Below are positions 21,432 through 31,163 of a DNA stretch of 64,000 nucleotides, piece after piece. Source of the DNA: Orychophragmus violaceus (Eukaryota > Streptophyta > Magnoliopsida > Brassicales > Brassicaceae). Below the pieces are notes generated by a model. It was not told the origin of the DNA and did not search any database. It was given only the letters and a program-made list of their open reading frames with translations. Positions within the stretch are counted from its first letter, which is position 1. Every line of letters starts with the position of its first letter. The translations under genes were made by a program, and so were the position numbers. Location: positions 67,885,581 to 67,949,580 of the forward strand of contig CM058240.1 of assembly GCA_030180135.1 (NCBI GenBank). Reading direction: 5' to 3'.

Positions 21432-23348
21432 AGCATTGTATATTGCTGTTGGGCAAAGATACGATAACAAAGATGCATTGGTGAATAGGTTGCAGCTTCT
21501 GTCTCTTGCGCAAAAGTTTGATTTCAACCGTGTAGACTCAAGGCCAGACTTATTGGTTGTTGAATGTTGGGTCGAAGGCTGCACATGGAGAGTTCGCGCC
21601 GGAACAGTTGGAGATTCGCCTTGTTTTTATATCAAAGTGTACAACAAAGATCATACTTGCTCTGTCACAGAACGAGGTGGGCGGAGTCGTCAAGCTACAA
21701 AAGATATCCTAGGACAGCTGTACTATGATTCGGTGGGAAGTGTTGGACCAAAAGTGATACCAGATCATGTTGCGGTGGCTCTTAACTTCAAATTTGGTAT
21801 AAAGGTAAGTTGTAATGTCTTTATCCTGGTTGCGGATTTTCTTTGTTAATTCGTTTGATGCAGATTTATAGATTCCTTACTTACGACTTGTTGCGGATTG
21901 TTTTGTGTGAATAACATAGTTAAAATAAGTTGATTATTTTGGCAGATTGACTACTGGAAAGCTCATCGGGCCCTCATATATGCACGCTTGTTGGCTAATG
22001 GTAGCCATGAGAGTGGATATGCGGAACTTCCTTCGTATTTGTACTTGATTAGAAAGGCTAATCCAGGGACTTTTACACGTTTAGCTGTGGACGAAGAAGG
22101 TCGTTTCAAGTATGCATTTATCTCTTTTGGTGCAAGTATCAATGGCTTACAATACATGAGAAAAGTGATTGTTGTCGATGGGACATATCTGAAAGGGAGA
22201 TACAAAGGGACACTATTGGTTGCAACATGTCAAGATGGTAACTTCCAGATTTTCCCTATAGCATTTGCAGTTGTTGACACAGAGAACGATGAATCATGGG
22301 ATTGGTTCTTCAGACAACTGAAGCGTGTATTTCCAGACGAAGCTGACCTATCCATCATCTCCGACAGACATAAATCGATAGCTAAAGCGATTGGAAATGT
22401 CTATCCACTGGCTACTAGGGGTATTTGTACATATCATATGTACAAAAACATACTTGTGCGATTTAAAGGTGGTGAGGCATTTCGGATGGTAAAGAAGGCA
22501 GCAAACGCGTATAGAATATCTGATTTCAATCACATATTCAATGAGATCCAAACCCTCAAACCGAGCCTTCATGCTTATTTGGAAAAAGCTGATGTTAAGG
22601 TGTGGAGTCGTGCTCACTTCCCAGGACAGAGATACAATATTTTAACTTCCAATATAGCTGAGTCTATCAACAGGGTCCTATCAGACGCGAGAACGTTGCC
22701 AGTTGTCAAGCTCCTAGACGCCATTCGTTCCATGTTAACAAGGTGGTTCTCCGAGAGGAGGCGGGCGGCAGAACAAATGAGTACTAGGCTGACTGATGGT
22801 GCTGAAAAACTTATTGAGGTTAGTTTTTTAAATTTCAATTGTTATCACTTAAGACTAAATCGTTTACTTGTATGCAGCCCCGTGTTACAGCCGCCAGACT
22901 ATTGGTAGTTGAGGAAATAGATGTTGATCATGTACATGTTACCAACGGGAGACAGTCAAATGTTGTCAACGTACGAGAACGGCAATGTTCATGCAAAAGA
23001 TTTGATGTTCATCAATTACCATGTGTTCATGCTATCGCTGCTGGAGTACCTAAGAAGATTAATGCGATTGGTCTTTCATCTCCATATTACTTTAAGAGCT
23101 ACCTTATCAACGCTTACGCCGCGTCTATAATGCCTAGAGATGTAGCTCATCCGGTTCCCGAACTCGTCGCAGCACAACAATGTCTACCTCCTATACCTCG
23201 GCAGCCTCCAGGAAGACCTAAGAAGAGTCGGTACAAGTCTGCTTTAGAGAAAGCTTTGCTCAAAAAGCGTCCAAGGAAGCCACATATTTGCTTGAACTGC
23301 AACCAAAGTGGTCATAACAGTCGTACTTGTGGGCGTATTCCAAAATAG
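21432..23348 (+). CDS. mudrA: MULE transposase mudrA, catalytic part (rest of exon 1, exons 2 and 3)
   Basis: Exon segments are 21432-21804, 21946-22818 and 22878-23348, joined at consensus sites (AAAG|GTAAGT...TTGGCAG|ATT and GAG|GTTAGT...TGCAG|CCC). The MULE DDE transposase domain has D394 (VVDGTYLKG), D456 (ISDRHKS) and E555 (NIAESIN), plus the CxxH motif in RGICTYHMYKN. A SWIM zinc finger follows (CSCKRF...CVHAIA, about residue 642 on), and the protein ends with a CCHC knuckle CLNCNQSGHNSRTC and a basic tail. All catalytic and metal-binding residues are present. The protein cuts and joins element ends in the nucleus. Both introns are short; intron 1 contains three copies of the element's GCGGATTT-type motif. 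Because Copia-2 precedes this part, only an internally started, N-terminally shortened protein could be made now. Confidence 0.92.
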
Positions 23349-23529
23349 ACATTGCTAAATTTGCCTTTTAATTTGGTTTTATCTGTCTTCGTCTACTCAA
23401 GAATTGAAAAAAGTTGCAGTTTATCGTCTTTCAGTTTAAGGTTTTATTTGGAACAAATTACTTGTTGAACCAAGAAACCTTACATGTTTGCGAATGGAAC
23501 ATACGTCCTTCATGCTACGCAATCTAGCG
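23349..23529 (+). other. 3' flank of mudrA; no gene
   Basis: Short A/T-rich stretch between the mudrA stop (TAG 23346-23348) and the satellite, presumably 3' UTR. No further feature seen. Confidence 0.5.
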
Positions 23530-25435
23530 ACAATTTCTCCTTTATCCAAAGTTTTATTTTTGCTTGGGGTATTTTTTTAGCATTATAAGCTAATATTTGA
23601 GGTTTCGTTAGAGGGTTTAGGGTTTGGGGATTCTAGGGTTCATTTTACAATTTCCTCTTTATCTAAAGCTATTTCTCTTGCTTGGGGTATTTTTTTAGCA
23701 TTATAAGCTAATATTTGAGGTTTCGTTAGAGGGTTTAGGGTTTGGGGATTCTAGGGTTCATTTTACAATTTCCTCTTTATCTAAAGCTATTTCTCTTGCT
23801 TGGGGTATTTTTTTAGCATTATAAGCTAATATTTGAGGTTTCGTTATAGGGTTTAGGGTTTGGGGATTCTAGGGTTCATTTTACAATTTCCTCTTTATCT
23901 AAAGCTATTTCTCTTGCTTGGGGTATTTTTTTAGCATTATAAGCTAATATTTGAGGTTTCGTTATAGGGTTTAGGGTTTGGGGATTCTAGGGTTCATTTT
24001 ACAATTTCCTCTTTATCCAAAGCTATTTCTCTTGCTTGGGGTATTTTTTTAGCATTATAAGCTAATATTTGAGGTTTCGTTATAGGGTTTAGGGTTTGGG
24101 GATTCTAGGGTTCATTTTACAATTTCCTCTTTATCTAAAGCTATTTCTCTTGCTTGGGGTATTTTTTTAGCATTATAAGCTAATATTTGAGGTTTCGTTA
24201 GAGGGTTTAGGGTTTGGGGATTCTAGGGTTCATTTTACAATTTCCTCTTTATCTAAAGCTATTTCTCTTGCTTGGGGTATTTTTTTAGCATTATAAGCTA
24301 ATATTTGAGGTTTCGTTATAGGGTTTAGGGTTTGGGGATTCTAGGGTTCATTTTACAATTTCCTCTTTATCTAAAGCTATTTCTCTTGCTTGGGGTATTT
24401 TTTTAGCATTATAAGCTAATATTTGAGGTTTCGTTATAGGGTTTAGGGTTTGGGGATTCTAGGGTTCATTTTACAATTTCCTCTTTATCCAAAGCTATTT
24501 CTCTTGCTTGGGGTATTTTTTTAGCATTATAAGCTAATATTTGAGGTTTCGTTACAGGGTTTAGGGTTTGGGGATTCTAGGGTTCATTTTACAATTTCCT
24601 CTTTATCCAAAGCTATTTCTCTTGCTTGGGGTATTTTTTAGCATTATAAGCTAATATTTGAGGTTTCGTTACAGGGTTTAGGGTTCGGGGATTCTAGGGT
24701 TCATTTTACAATTTCCTCTTTATCCAAAGCTATTTCTCTTGCTTGGGGTATTTTTTTAGCATTATAAGCTAATATTTGAGGTTTCGTTACAGGGTTTAGG
24801 GTTTGGGGATTCTAGGGTTCATTTTACAATTTCCTCTTTATCCAAAGCTATTTCTCTTGCTTGGGGTATTTTTTTAGCATTATAAGCTAATATTTGAGGT
24901 TTCGTTATAGGGTTTAGGGTTTGGGGATTCTAGGGTTCATTTTACAATTTCTACTTTATCCAAAGCTATTTCTCTTGCTTGGGGTATATTTATAGCATTA
25001 TAAGCTAATATTTGAGGTTTCGTTATAGGGTTTAGGGTTTGGGGATTCTAGGGTTCATTTTACAATTTCTTCTTTATCCAAAGCTATTTCTCTTGCTTGG
25101 GGTATTTTTTTAGCATTATAAGCTAATATTTGAGGTTTCGTTAGAGGGTTTAGGGTTTGGGGATTCTAGGGTTCATTTTACAATTTCCTCTTTATCCAAA
25201 GCTATTTCTCTTGCTTGGGGCATATTTATAGCATTATATGCAAATATTTGAGGTTTCGTTAGAGGGTTTAGGGTTTGGGGATTCTAGGGTTCATTTTACA
25301 ATTTCCTCTTTATCCAAAGCTATTTCTCTTGCTTGGGATATATTTATAGCATTATATGCAAATATTTGAGGTTTCGTTACAGGGTTTAGGGTTTGGGGAT
25401 GCTAGGGTTCATTTTACAATTTTCTCCTTTATCAA
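23530..25435 (+). repeat. 118-bp tandem satellite with telomere-like motifs, about 16 units
   Basis: The anchor GGTTTCGTTA recurs at 23601, 23719, 23837, 23955, 24073, 24191, 24309, 24427, 24545, 24662, 24780, 24898, 25016, 25134, 25252 and 25370: a strict 118-bp period with one 117-bp unit. Each unit contains GGGTTTAGGGTTTGGGG, which includes plant telobox TAGGGTTT. Units are highly similar, and the base after the anchor varies (GTTAGAGGG, GTTATAGGG, GTTACAGGG). The last two or three units are more diverged. The array lies exactly between the 3' ends of the convergent mudrA and ULP1 genes, inside the MULE. No open frame. Confidence 0.95.
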
Positions 25436-25479
25436 AATTTCGGTATAAGCTATTTTTTTGAGGTTTCAGTAGATAAATA

Positions 25480-25620
25480 CGCAAAACAATAGAAAATCCG
25501 CAAAACATTACATAAATCCGCAACACAGTGGAAAAATCCGCAACACAGTAGAAAAATCCGCAACATGGCAGATAAATCCGCTACACATTACATAAATCCG
25601 CAACACAGTCCATAATAACG
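25480..25620 (-). repeat. Phased AAATCCGCAACA motif array, 20-bp spacing
   Basis: Six copies whose CCG falls at 25498, 25518, 25538, 25558, 25578 and 25598, an exact 20-bp interval. On the minus strand the unit reads TGTTGCGGATTT, the sense direction of the ULP1 gene that ends just beyond (stop at 25671-25673). It is the same motif as upstream of mudrA but in opposite orientation. Confidence 0.9.
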
Positions 25621-25670
25621 GGCCTACTAATCGAAACATAGATAAGTTCAACAAGTCTCATGGATACAGA

Positions 25671-28600
25671 CTAAGCTTGTGTGGCAGGTCGAGGTTCGTG
25701 GCCTATATCAGCACGTCGGACCGGGTCGGACATCTGCTGCTTCTTTTCTGGGCACTCATCAAATATTTCAGCTGCTAGCTTCAAGCGCATGTCGCCCACG
25801 ATCTCGTCGCTCAGATCATCCATCTGTACACCAAGAGCAAGGCACTCAATGAACTTCAATGCATATATGCCACAATCTCCCACTTGAGTGTTCTGTGGTA
25901 TGTCCTTGATAAAGTTAACTTTGTATGGATGCCAGTTCCATTTTTTAGTTTCACCTACAAAATGAAAAAAAAACTAAAGTATTAACAAGTAGATAACATA
26001 TAATGATTTGATTAAAATCTAGAACCTACTCACCTTTTGCAGTCTCTGTTCTGATCCAATATGGTAGCATCTTTGCATACTTCTTCACCTGGTTAGTGAC
26101 CAACTTCTCGCTCGCATCGTTGATGATGCTGTCGTAGATGTCAATCTTTCTTTGAAGCAAATCAAGTTCACATGCCACCCAATGATTGTTGTTGTAATTG
26201 TGGCAAAAGTAGACAACATCCACATCATCGAGCCATCTCTTTTTAGTACTAATATCATCGCCAAGACCAACACCAGAGAACACATCATTGTAGCCGGACT
26301 TGAATATGAACTTCGCCTTCTTCTTCTCAAATTCTTTAGTCTCCTGATACCAAAAATTGATGAACATTTGGTCGATGAAAGCAACTCGTTCAGTCCGATA
26401 AGGATTTTCATCTAGTAGTAACCGCTTGCTGAACATTCGCATAGCCGCTGACATATGCTGACAAATCCGCATCAACATAACATAAAAATCAGCAACACAT
26501 AACAACAAATCCGCAATGATGATAAAAGCTCGTAATCAAAGATCCGAAAGCTTACATGATCGCCTAACCAACCATAATCTTCTTCTGGCCATTCTTCCTT
26601 CGGCGTCATTAGCCTTTTATAGAAATTAACCTCAGAGTTGAATGTGCTAATTGGCTCCTCCCTATCAAAACATAGAAAGCATATGTGGTATGTTTAGTGT
26701 TATGACAATGCCCAACAACAAGAAAAATGAAATAAGAAAATACTTAAACTTACTCATCCTGTTGCATTAAGTCCCTAAGATTTTGGAGTTTCCTCTCTTC
26801 CACTTTTTCAAATGGATCATATGCGAAGTCACTTGGGAATTTTCCAAATGCTGCCCTGGTGGACATGATCCTTTTCACAACTGAACTAGGGATATAAGGG
26901 CTCTGTTGTGTCTGCGCCAAGACTCTGACCCGGCCACCATCTTCTTTATCTTTCATTTTGAGCAGCTGTGCGGCTAGCAAGTCCAAATGGTTGCCGAAAT
27001 CTGTGTTCTCGTCATCCGCTTCATCTTCATCTACATGTTTCACACCCTTTTTATTCTGTCTCCCCCGGTTCTTCGGTGTCACAAACTTCTCAACAGGCTC
27101 TACTTTTACCTTCACTGCCTTCTCAGATTTTCCAATCTTCTTCTCAACAGGTTTTTTGCTTGTTTTCTTCAATTTAGGTTTCTTTTTTTCGAGAGTAGGT
27201 CTTTCTAACCATGACTGCAGAAGTAATAGAACCTCATTATATATAAAACGATGTAACAGAAGAAATATAAAAACAACAAGTAAAATAATAGGACACAAAT
27301 CTCATACCAAGTTTTCGGAAACATTGTCTTTCCTGTCTTTTTCTCCAATTAAACCAGTCTCGGCCTACAGTAATAAATAAACGCCAATATCTCATTCAGA
27401 TCTTATACCGAAAGTATTGATTTAAACACATTAAGGATTTGGGAAATTATGCGTACCATAGAGTTTGGTATGCTGTTTACAGCTTCAACATTTGTATGGA
27501 TATCAACTCTGGCCTGCATGAGTGAAGAATGACGATTAAAACCGCAATAGAGTAAAACAAATCAGCAAGAGACCAATATGTAAACGTACCGGTATTTTTG
27601 AAGAGCATGATTCTCCACGGCCTTCATGTGAAAGTGGTTTCTTCGCCTCAACCTTCGCTGCATTTTGTAAACTACTAATAGCTCCTTTCATCAGTCCCAC
27701 TTGGTCCGCGAGATCTTCGAACCTTGTATTTACAGCTAACAACTGCTGCTGATTTTGGTTGCCCATCTCATCTATCTTCACACTCAAAGACCTAAGCACG
27801 GTAAGAACTTCTGTATTGGCACTGGTCTGACCGACATCCTCACCGCCTTCATTGACCACTACTTTCTTCTTTTTCGAACCACCTGGAGCAGCTCCCTCAT
27901 CTTCTGAAATTGGCCCCACACTAGAACGCTTTTTGTTTGGACGCCTCACCATCTTCTGATCAACAGAAACTCTTCCGTGCCATTCCCATGTCCATTCATT
28001 CTTCCTCAAACACTGGTTAAGGATGTCTTGGATCAGTGTATCCACTCTATCATCGTCAACTTCACAAGGCCAGTCGGGATAAATGTCAGTCATTGGCTTC
28101 GTTACCATATTTTTAACAGGAACCTGCAAACCAAAACACAAATTCGCAATGGTGTTATATTATCATTGTAAAATGCACCAAACCAATAATTTGAAGATAA
28201 AATACAAACAAACAAAAAACTGAGAACGAGGCATACCACGGCGTTATCACGCTTAGCTGCAAAAACCACGTCATCAACGTCGTAATGACAGCGTGATCCA
28301 CCCCAACGAAGTAAAGGAAGCTCATCATCACTCTTTTTACGACCAAACATTTCTCCCAGCTTCGGATAAGACTCCAGAGCCCATACAGAGACCGCTTGAA
28401 CAAACCCATTTAATGTAACCGAAGACCCAGCAAGATTTGCTTCTTTGATTGACTTCATCAGAACCTCAAATGCTAGCCGACCCCACTGAAAACTATTAAA
28501 AGCAGCTGTATCTAAAGCCATTTTAGCATACTTGAAATCGATCCTTTGACCTCTCTGATACCCAAATACACCTACATGGAGGAGGCATAACAAACCAACG

Positions 28601-29088
28601 ACCGTCCTATCTGGTAAGGTCCAGCCGGCGCATATATCCAAAACCCGTCGCATGTCTTTCCAATGAGGTCCATCACCTATAGCCAGCCCCATCTTTGCCC
28701 ATAACTTTGTGTGATCAACAACTACTTCAGGTCTCGGGCCATATGGATCACAGTTCATACCTGTTATCTGTGCAAACTCGTGGAAGGAAAACCTCAGTGG
28801 ATCATCTCCAATCAAACACCACATTTCCATCACTTTCTTAATGTCCAACTGCCGTGTAAGAAAGTAGAACAACGTCCTCCCACAAAAAATGAAATTAATC
28901 TCGGCAAGCTTAGCAATACATCCAAGTTTAGACTCTCTCATAACCGTCCATGCATCTTCACCGAGAGTTTTTCTAGCTAGTCTTAACTGCTCTAAGCTGG
29001 TACCGTGATTAAGACTTCGCGGCAAAGACGGGTAATTCCCGTCTTTAAACAAGCGCTGCGGATACTTCTTCTTCTTCGCATTCTCCAT
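25671..29088 (-). CDS. DUF1985 / ULP1 (C48) SUMO-protease-like protein of the MULE
   Basis: Eight exons: complement(join(25671..25954, 26034..26457, 26556..26661, 26754..27214, 27308..27364, 27457..27513, 27590..28123, 28237..29088)). Total is 2775 nt, 924 codons plus stop, with every junction GT-AG and in frame, which supports the model. Residues about 60-260 resemble DUF1985 (FCGRTLFYFLTRQLDI, FAQITGMNC). The middle is charged and probably disordered, with lysine-rich stretches and a short coiled-coil-like part. The C-terminus is a ULP1 C48 peptidase with a full triad: H781 (NNHWVACELD), D798 (IYDS) and C858 (VGDCGIYALKF). ULP1 enzymes remove SUMO from proteins. Such genes travel in KAONASHI MULEs; their role in the transposon is not known. 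No disabling change seen, so the gene may be functional if expressed. Confidence 0.88.
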
Positions 29089-29930
29089 GTCTACAGAAAC
29101 AGAACTGCAACATCATCAAACGGCAAACAAATCAACAAGAATGACAAATTAAAGACAAACAAATCTTTTTCCCAGTGACAAATAATCCGCAACATTGTAA
29201 AATTAAAGAACAACAATCCGCAACAAAGACAAATAAATCCGCACCAAAGACAAATAAATCCGCAGCAAGGAATCTAGGGAACACGTAACAAAAACAAACG
29301 AATAAGAACAAAGACAAATGCAGCTGTAATGTAAGATATTAACAAGTAAACAAGAGTATTATAATGAGCAAATAAATCCCCAAAAATGAGAAATAAATCC
29401 GCGACAAAGAGTAATAAATCAGCAACAAAGTGTTGTAAATCCGAAACAAAGGAGTAATAAGGACGCAAAAAGGGGTAGAATGAACAAGAAAATGACGGAT
29501 AAAATCCAGAATTTGAAACAAATCCGACAACAAGAGACAAACTCGGGCCAAGAACAAGAGAATGATGATACAATTAGCAATAGGAAAATCGGTTTTAAAA
29601 TATGAGAGCAATGATAATAAATCGGGGCAAGAACACTTATTTACACAGAGAAGAAGATTCAGCTCGGACAAAGAAACAAAGAGAATACCTCGCGGTTATC
29701 GCCGGTTGAAGAGGCGACAGTAACGAGTGAGTTGATATCGGCGGCGGTCGGCGATAGAACAATTGGAGGGCGGCGGAAGTGAGGTCGGCGACGGAGCTTT
29801 GGTGGTTGGCGGAACTGAGGTCGAGCTTCGTGTTGATCGAAGAAGACGGCGGCGTGAGCTTGGAGATGTGTTAGAAGACCTAGTAAATTCCCAACTATTT
29901 TACCCAAAGTTTTACCCAAAGCTTTTACCT
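29089..29930 (-). promoter_or_regulatory. ULP1-gene 5' region: probable non-coding first exon and 5' UTR intron
   Basis: On the minus strand CCGCGAG|GTATTC (intron start near 29689) and TTTCTGTAG|AC just before the ATG (acceptor near 29091) fit an intron of about 600 bp in the 5' UTR. This intron carries the sense motif TGTTGCGGATTT-like at 29187, 29218, 29239, 29260, 29399, 29420 and 29441 (CCG or CAG position), mostly at 21-bp steps. The preceding G/C-rich 29690-29900 would be the first exon; its open frame is not clearly coding. Confidence 0.55.
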
Positions 29931-30197
29931 TTTTTAAAAAAAAATAAAAATTAAAACATTGTTTCCTTTTTTAACACATCGGTTTTCTTTTTTTATTTTG
30001 AATAATTTTTGTTTTTTTATTTTATATAATTATAATTAAAAAGATTTTTAAGGTAAATGTATTATAATAGGAAAGTGTTTAAACAGGGGTATTTAAGTCA
30101 TTTTTGACCTCCTAAACACTAAGTTAGTAAACTTAGGGTTATGAATACTAACTAAATAATTACCCGAAAGATTCATACTACTTGGAGTAAATTTCAC
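29931..30197. repeat. Right terminal region of the MULE
   Basis: A/T-rich end. Its reverse complement begins GTGAAATTTACTCC and aligns imperfectly with the left end GGGAAATTTATTTA (12365 on), sharing blocks such as TAGTAT, GTAATTA-like and TTAGTA. Followed by TSD TAGAATAAA (30198-30206). Confidence 0.8.
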
Positions 30198-30206
30198 TAG
30201 AATAAA

Positions 30207-30561
30207 TCATAGCAAGCCGGCGGATCTTCTAGCAAAAAAAAAAAAGTTATTCAGAATGATGCTGCATCTTATTACCATTATTAAGTTTGAAATGTAATAT
30301 TATATTCTTATATTTTTATTATGTATCTTCTCAATTATTATTAATATAACCAAAAGTTGTCAACAGAAAAAGAGAACTCGGCCAAATCTCAGCCCGAAAC
30401 GTGTACCGAGCACGTATTCGAGTAGACATAAAAGGATTACGCCCATGAGATATGATATGGGATATAAGACTTCCAACTGACAAATTAACCACCGTGAGTT
30501 CGAATAGGAGAAGCTCGAAAATCACTGCTTCCGATGTTTCTCTCTAGAACACAAAGAATGT
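30207..30561. other. Flank between MULE and Copia-3; no gene recognised
   Basis: About 355 bp, A/T-rich at first and then of mixed composition, ending at Copia-3 target site AATGT (30557-30561). It is contiguous, across Copia-3, with 37079 onward and may be LINE 5' sequence, but nothing diagnostic is visible. Confidence 0.4.
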
Positions 30562-30943
30562 TGTGAGGATTATTGTCTTTGATGATAATCTCATAAATAA
30601 GAGATAAATATCAAGCCACGGGAGTTTAGGAAACTCAATCTTTAAGGAATATTTTCTATAAAATATATCTAGGGTTAGTTGCAAATAATCCTATATATAT
30701 GCATATGTCCAAGGACAATATTCTTGACGGCTTTCATTATTCACCTAAGGCTCTTTGATCTCTAATTCAGGCTTGTAAAGAGACTAAGAGTTCTTAGGTT
30801 GTATTCACTTTGGTTATAGTGAAACTTGTGAGAGAAGGATCTCACCCCAGACGTAGCGGTTAGAGGCCGTGAACTGGGTAAACAATCTTGTTGTGTTCTT
30901 TACTTATATTCTAAGCAATCGAATTAGGTTAAATACACCAACA
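30562..30943 (+). repeat. Copia-3 5' LTR
   Basis: 382-bp LTR starting TGTGAGGATTATTG and ending ATACACCAACA, followed by AG and the primer site. Confidence 0.93.
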
Positions 30944-31163
30944 AGTGGTATCAGAGCAATCCAAGTTCTAGATTGCAAGAAGAAGGCTGAAAAAGGTGTT
31001 AGGTCACAAACCCTAGTGATCTAAAATCAGACGTGAAGAAAGAAAATCAGCTCACAAGGTTACGTCTCGCAAAGGCTAAAGGTTACGTCTCGCGAAGGCT
31101 ATTGGGTACGTACTTTCTCATAAAGGAATTTCATCAAACATCAAGGCTTAGCAGATTACGATT

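Larger units (their letters stand above)
12365..30197. mobile_element. KAONASHI-type Mutator-like element (mudrA + DUF1985-ULP1), split by Copia-2
   Basis: A perfect 9-bp direct duplication, TAGAATAAA, sits at 12356-12364 and 30198-30206, the target duplication length typical of MULEs. The element ends GGGAAATTTATT... and ...AGTAAATTTCAC. Their first 55-60 bp are imperfect inverted repeats, about two thirds identical by eye, so this is a weak-TIR MULE. Inside are a mudrA transposase gene (plus strand, 13722-23348) and a ULP1 SUMO-protease-like gene (minus strand, 25671-29088), convergent across a 118-bp satellite. Transposase with ULP1 is known from plant KAONASHI elements. Without Copia-2 the element is about 10.7 kb. 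The transposase is now broken by Copia-2; the ULP1 gene looks intact. Confidence 0.92.

Noticed and set aside
22348..22838. Minus-strand frames opposite mudrA
   Set aside because: Shadows of the transposase exon; no domain and no codon pattern of their own.
23530..25435. CRISPR-like array
   Set aside because: Whole 118-bp units are repeated with no unique spacers and the genome is a plant nucleus; it is a satellite.
23530..25435. Interstitial telomere
   Set aside because: Only about two telomere-like heptamers occur per 118-bp unit; there is no (TTTAGGG)n run.
25671..29088. ULP1 gene as a resident host SUMO protease
   Set aside because: It lies inside the 9-bp target duplication with mudrA, shares the element's motif array, and has the DUF1985 layout of MULE-borne copies.
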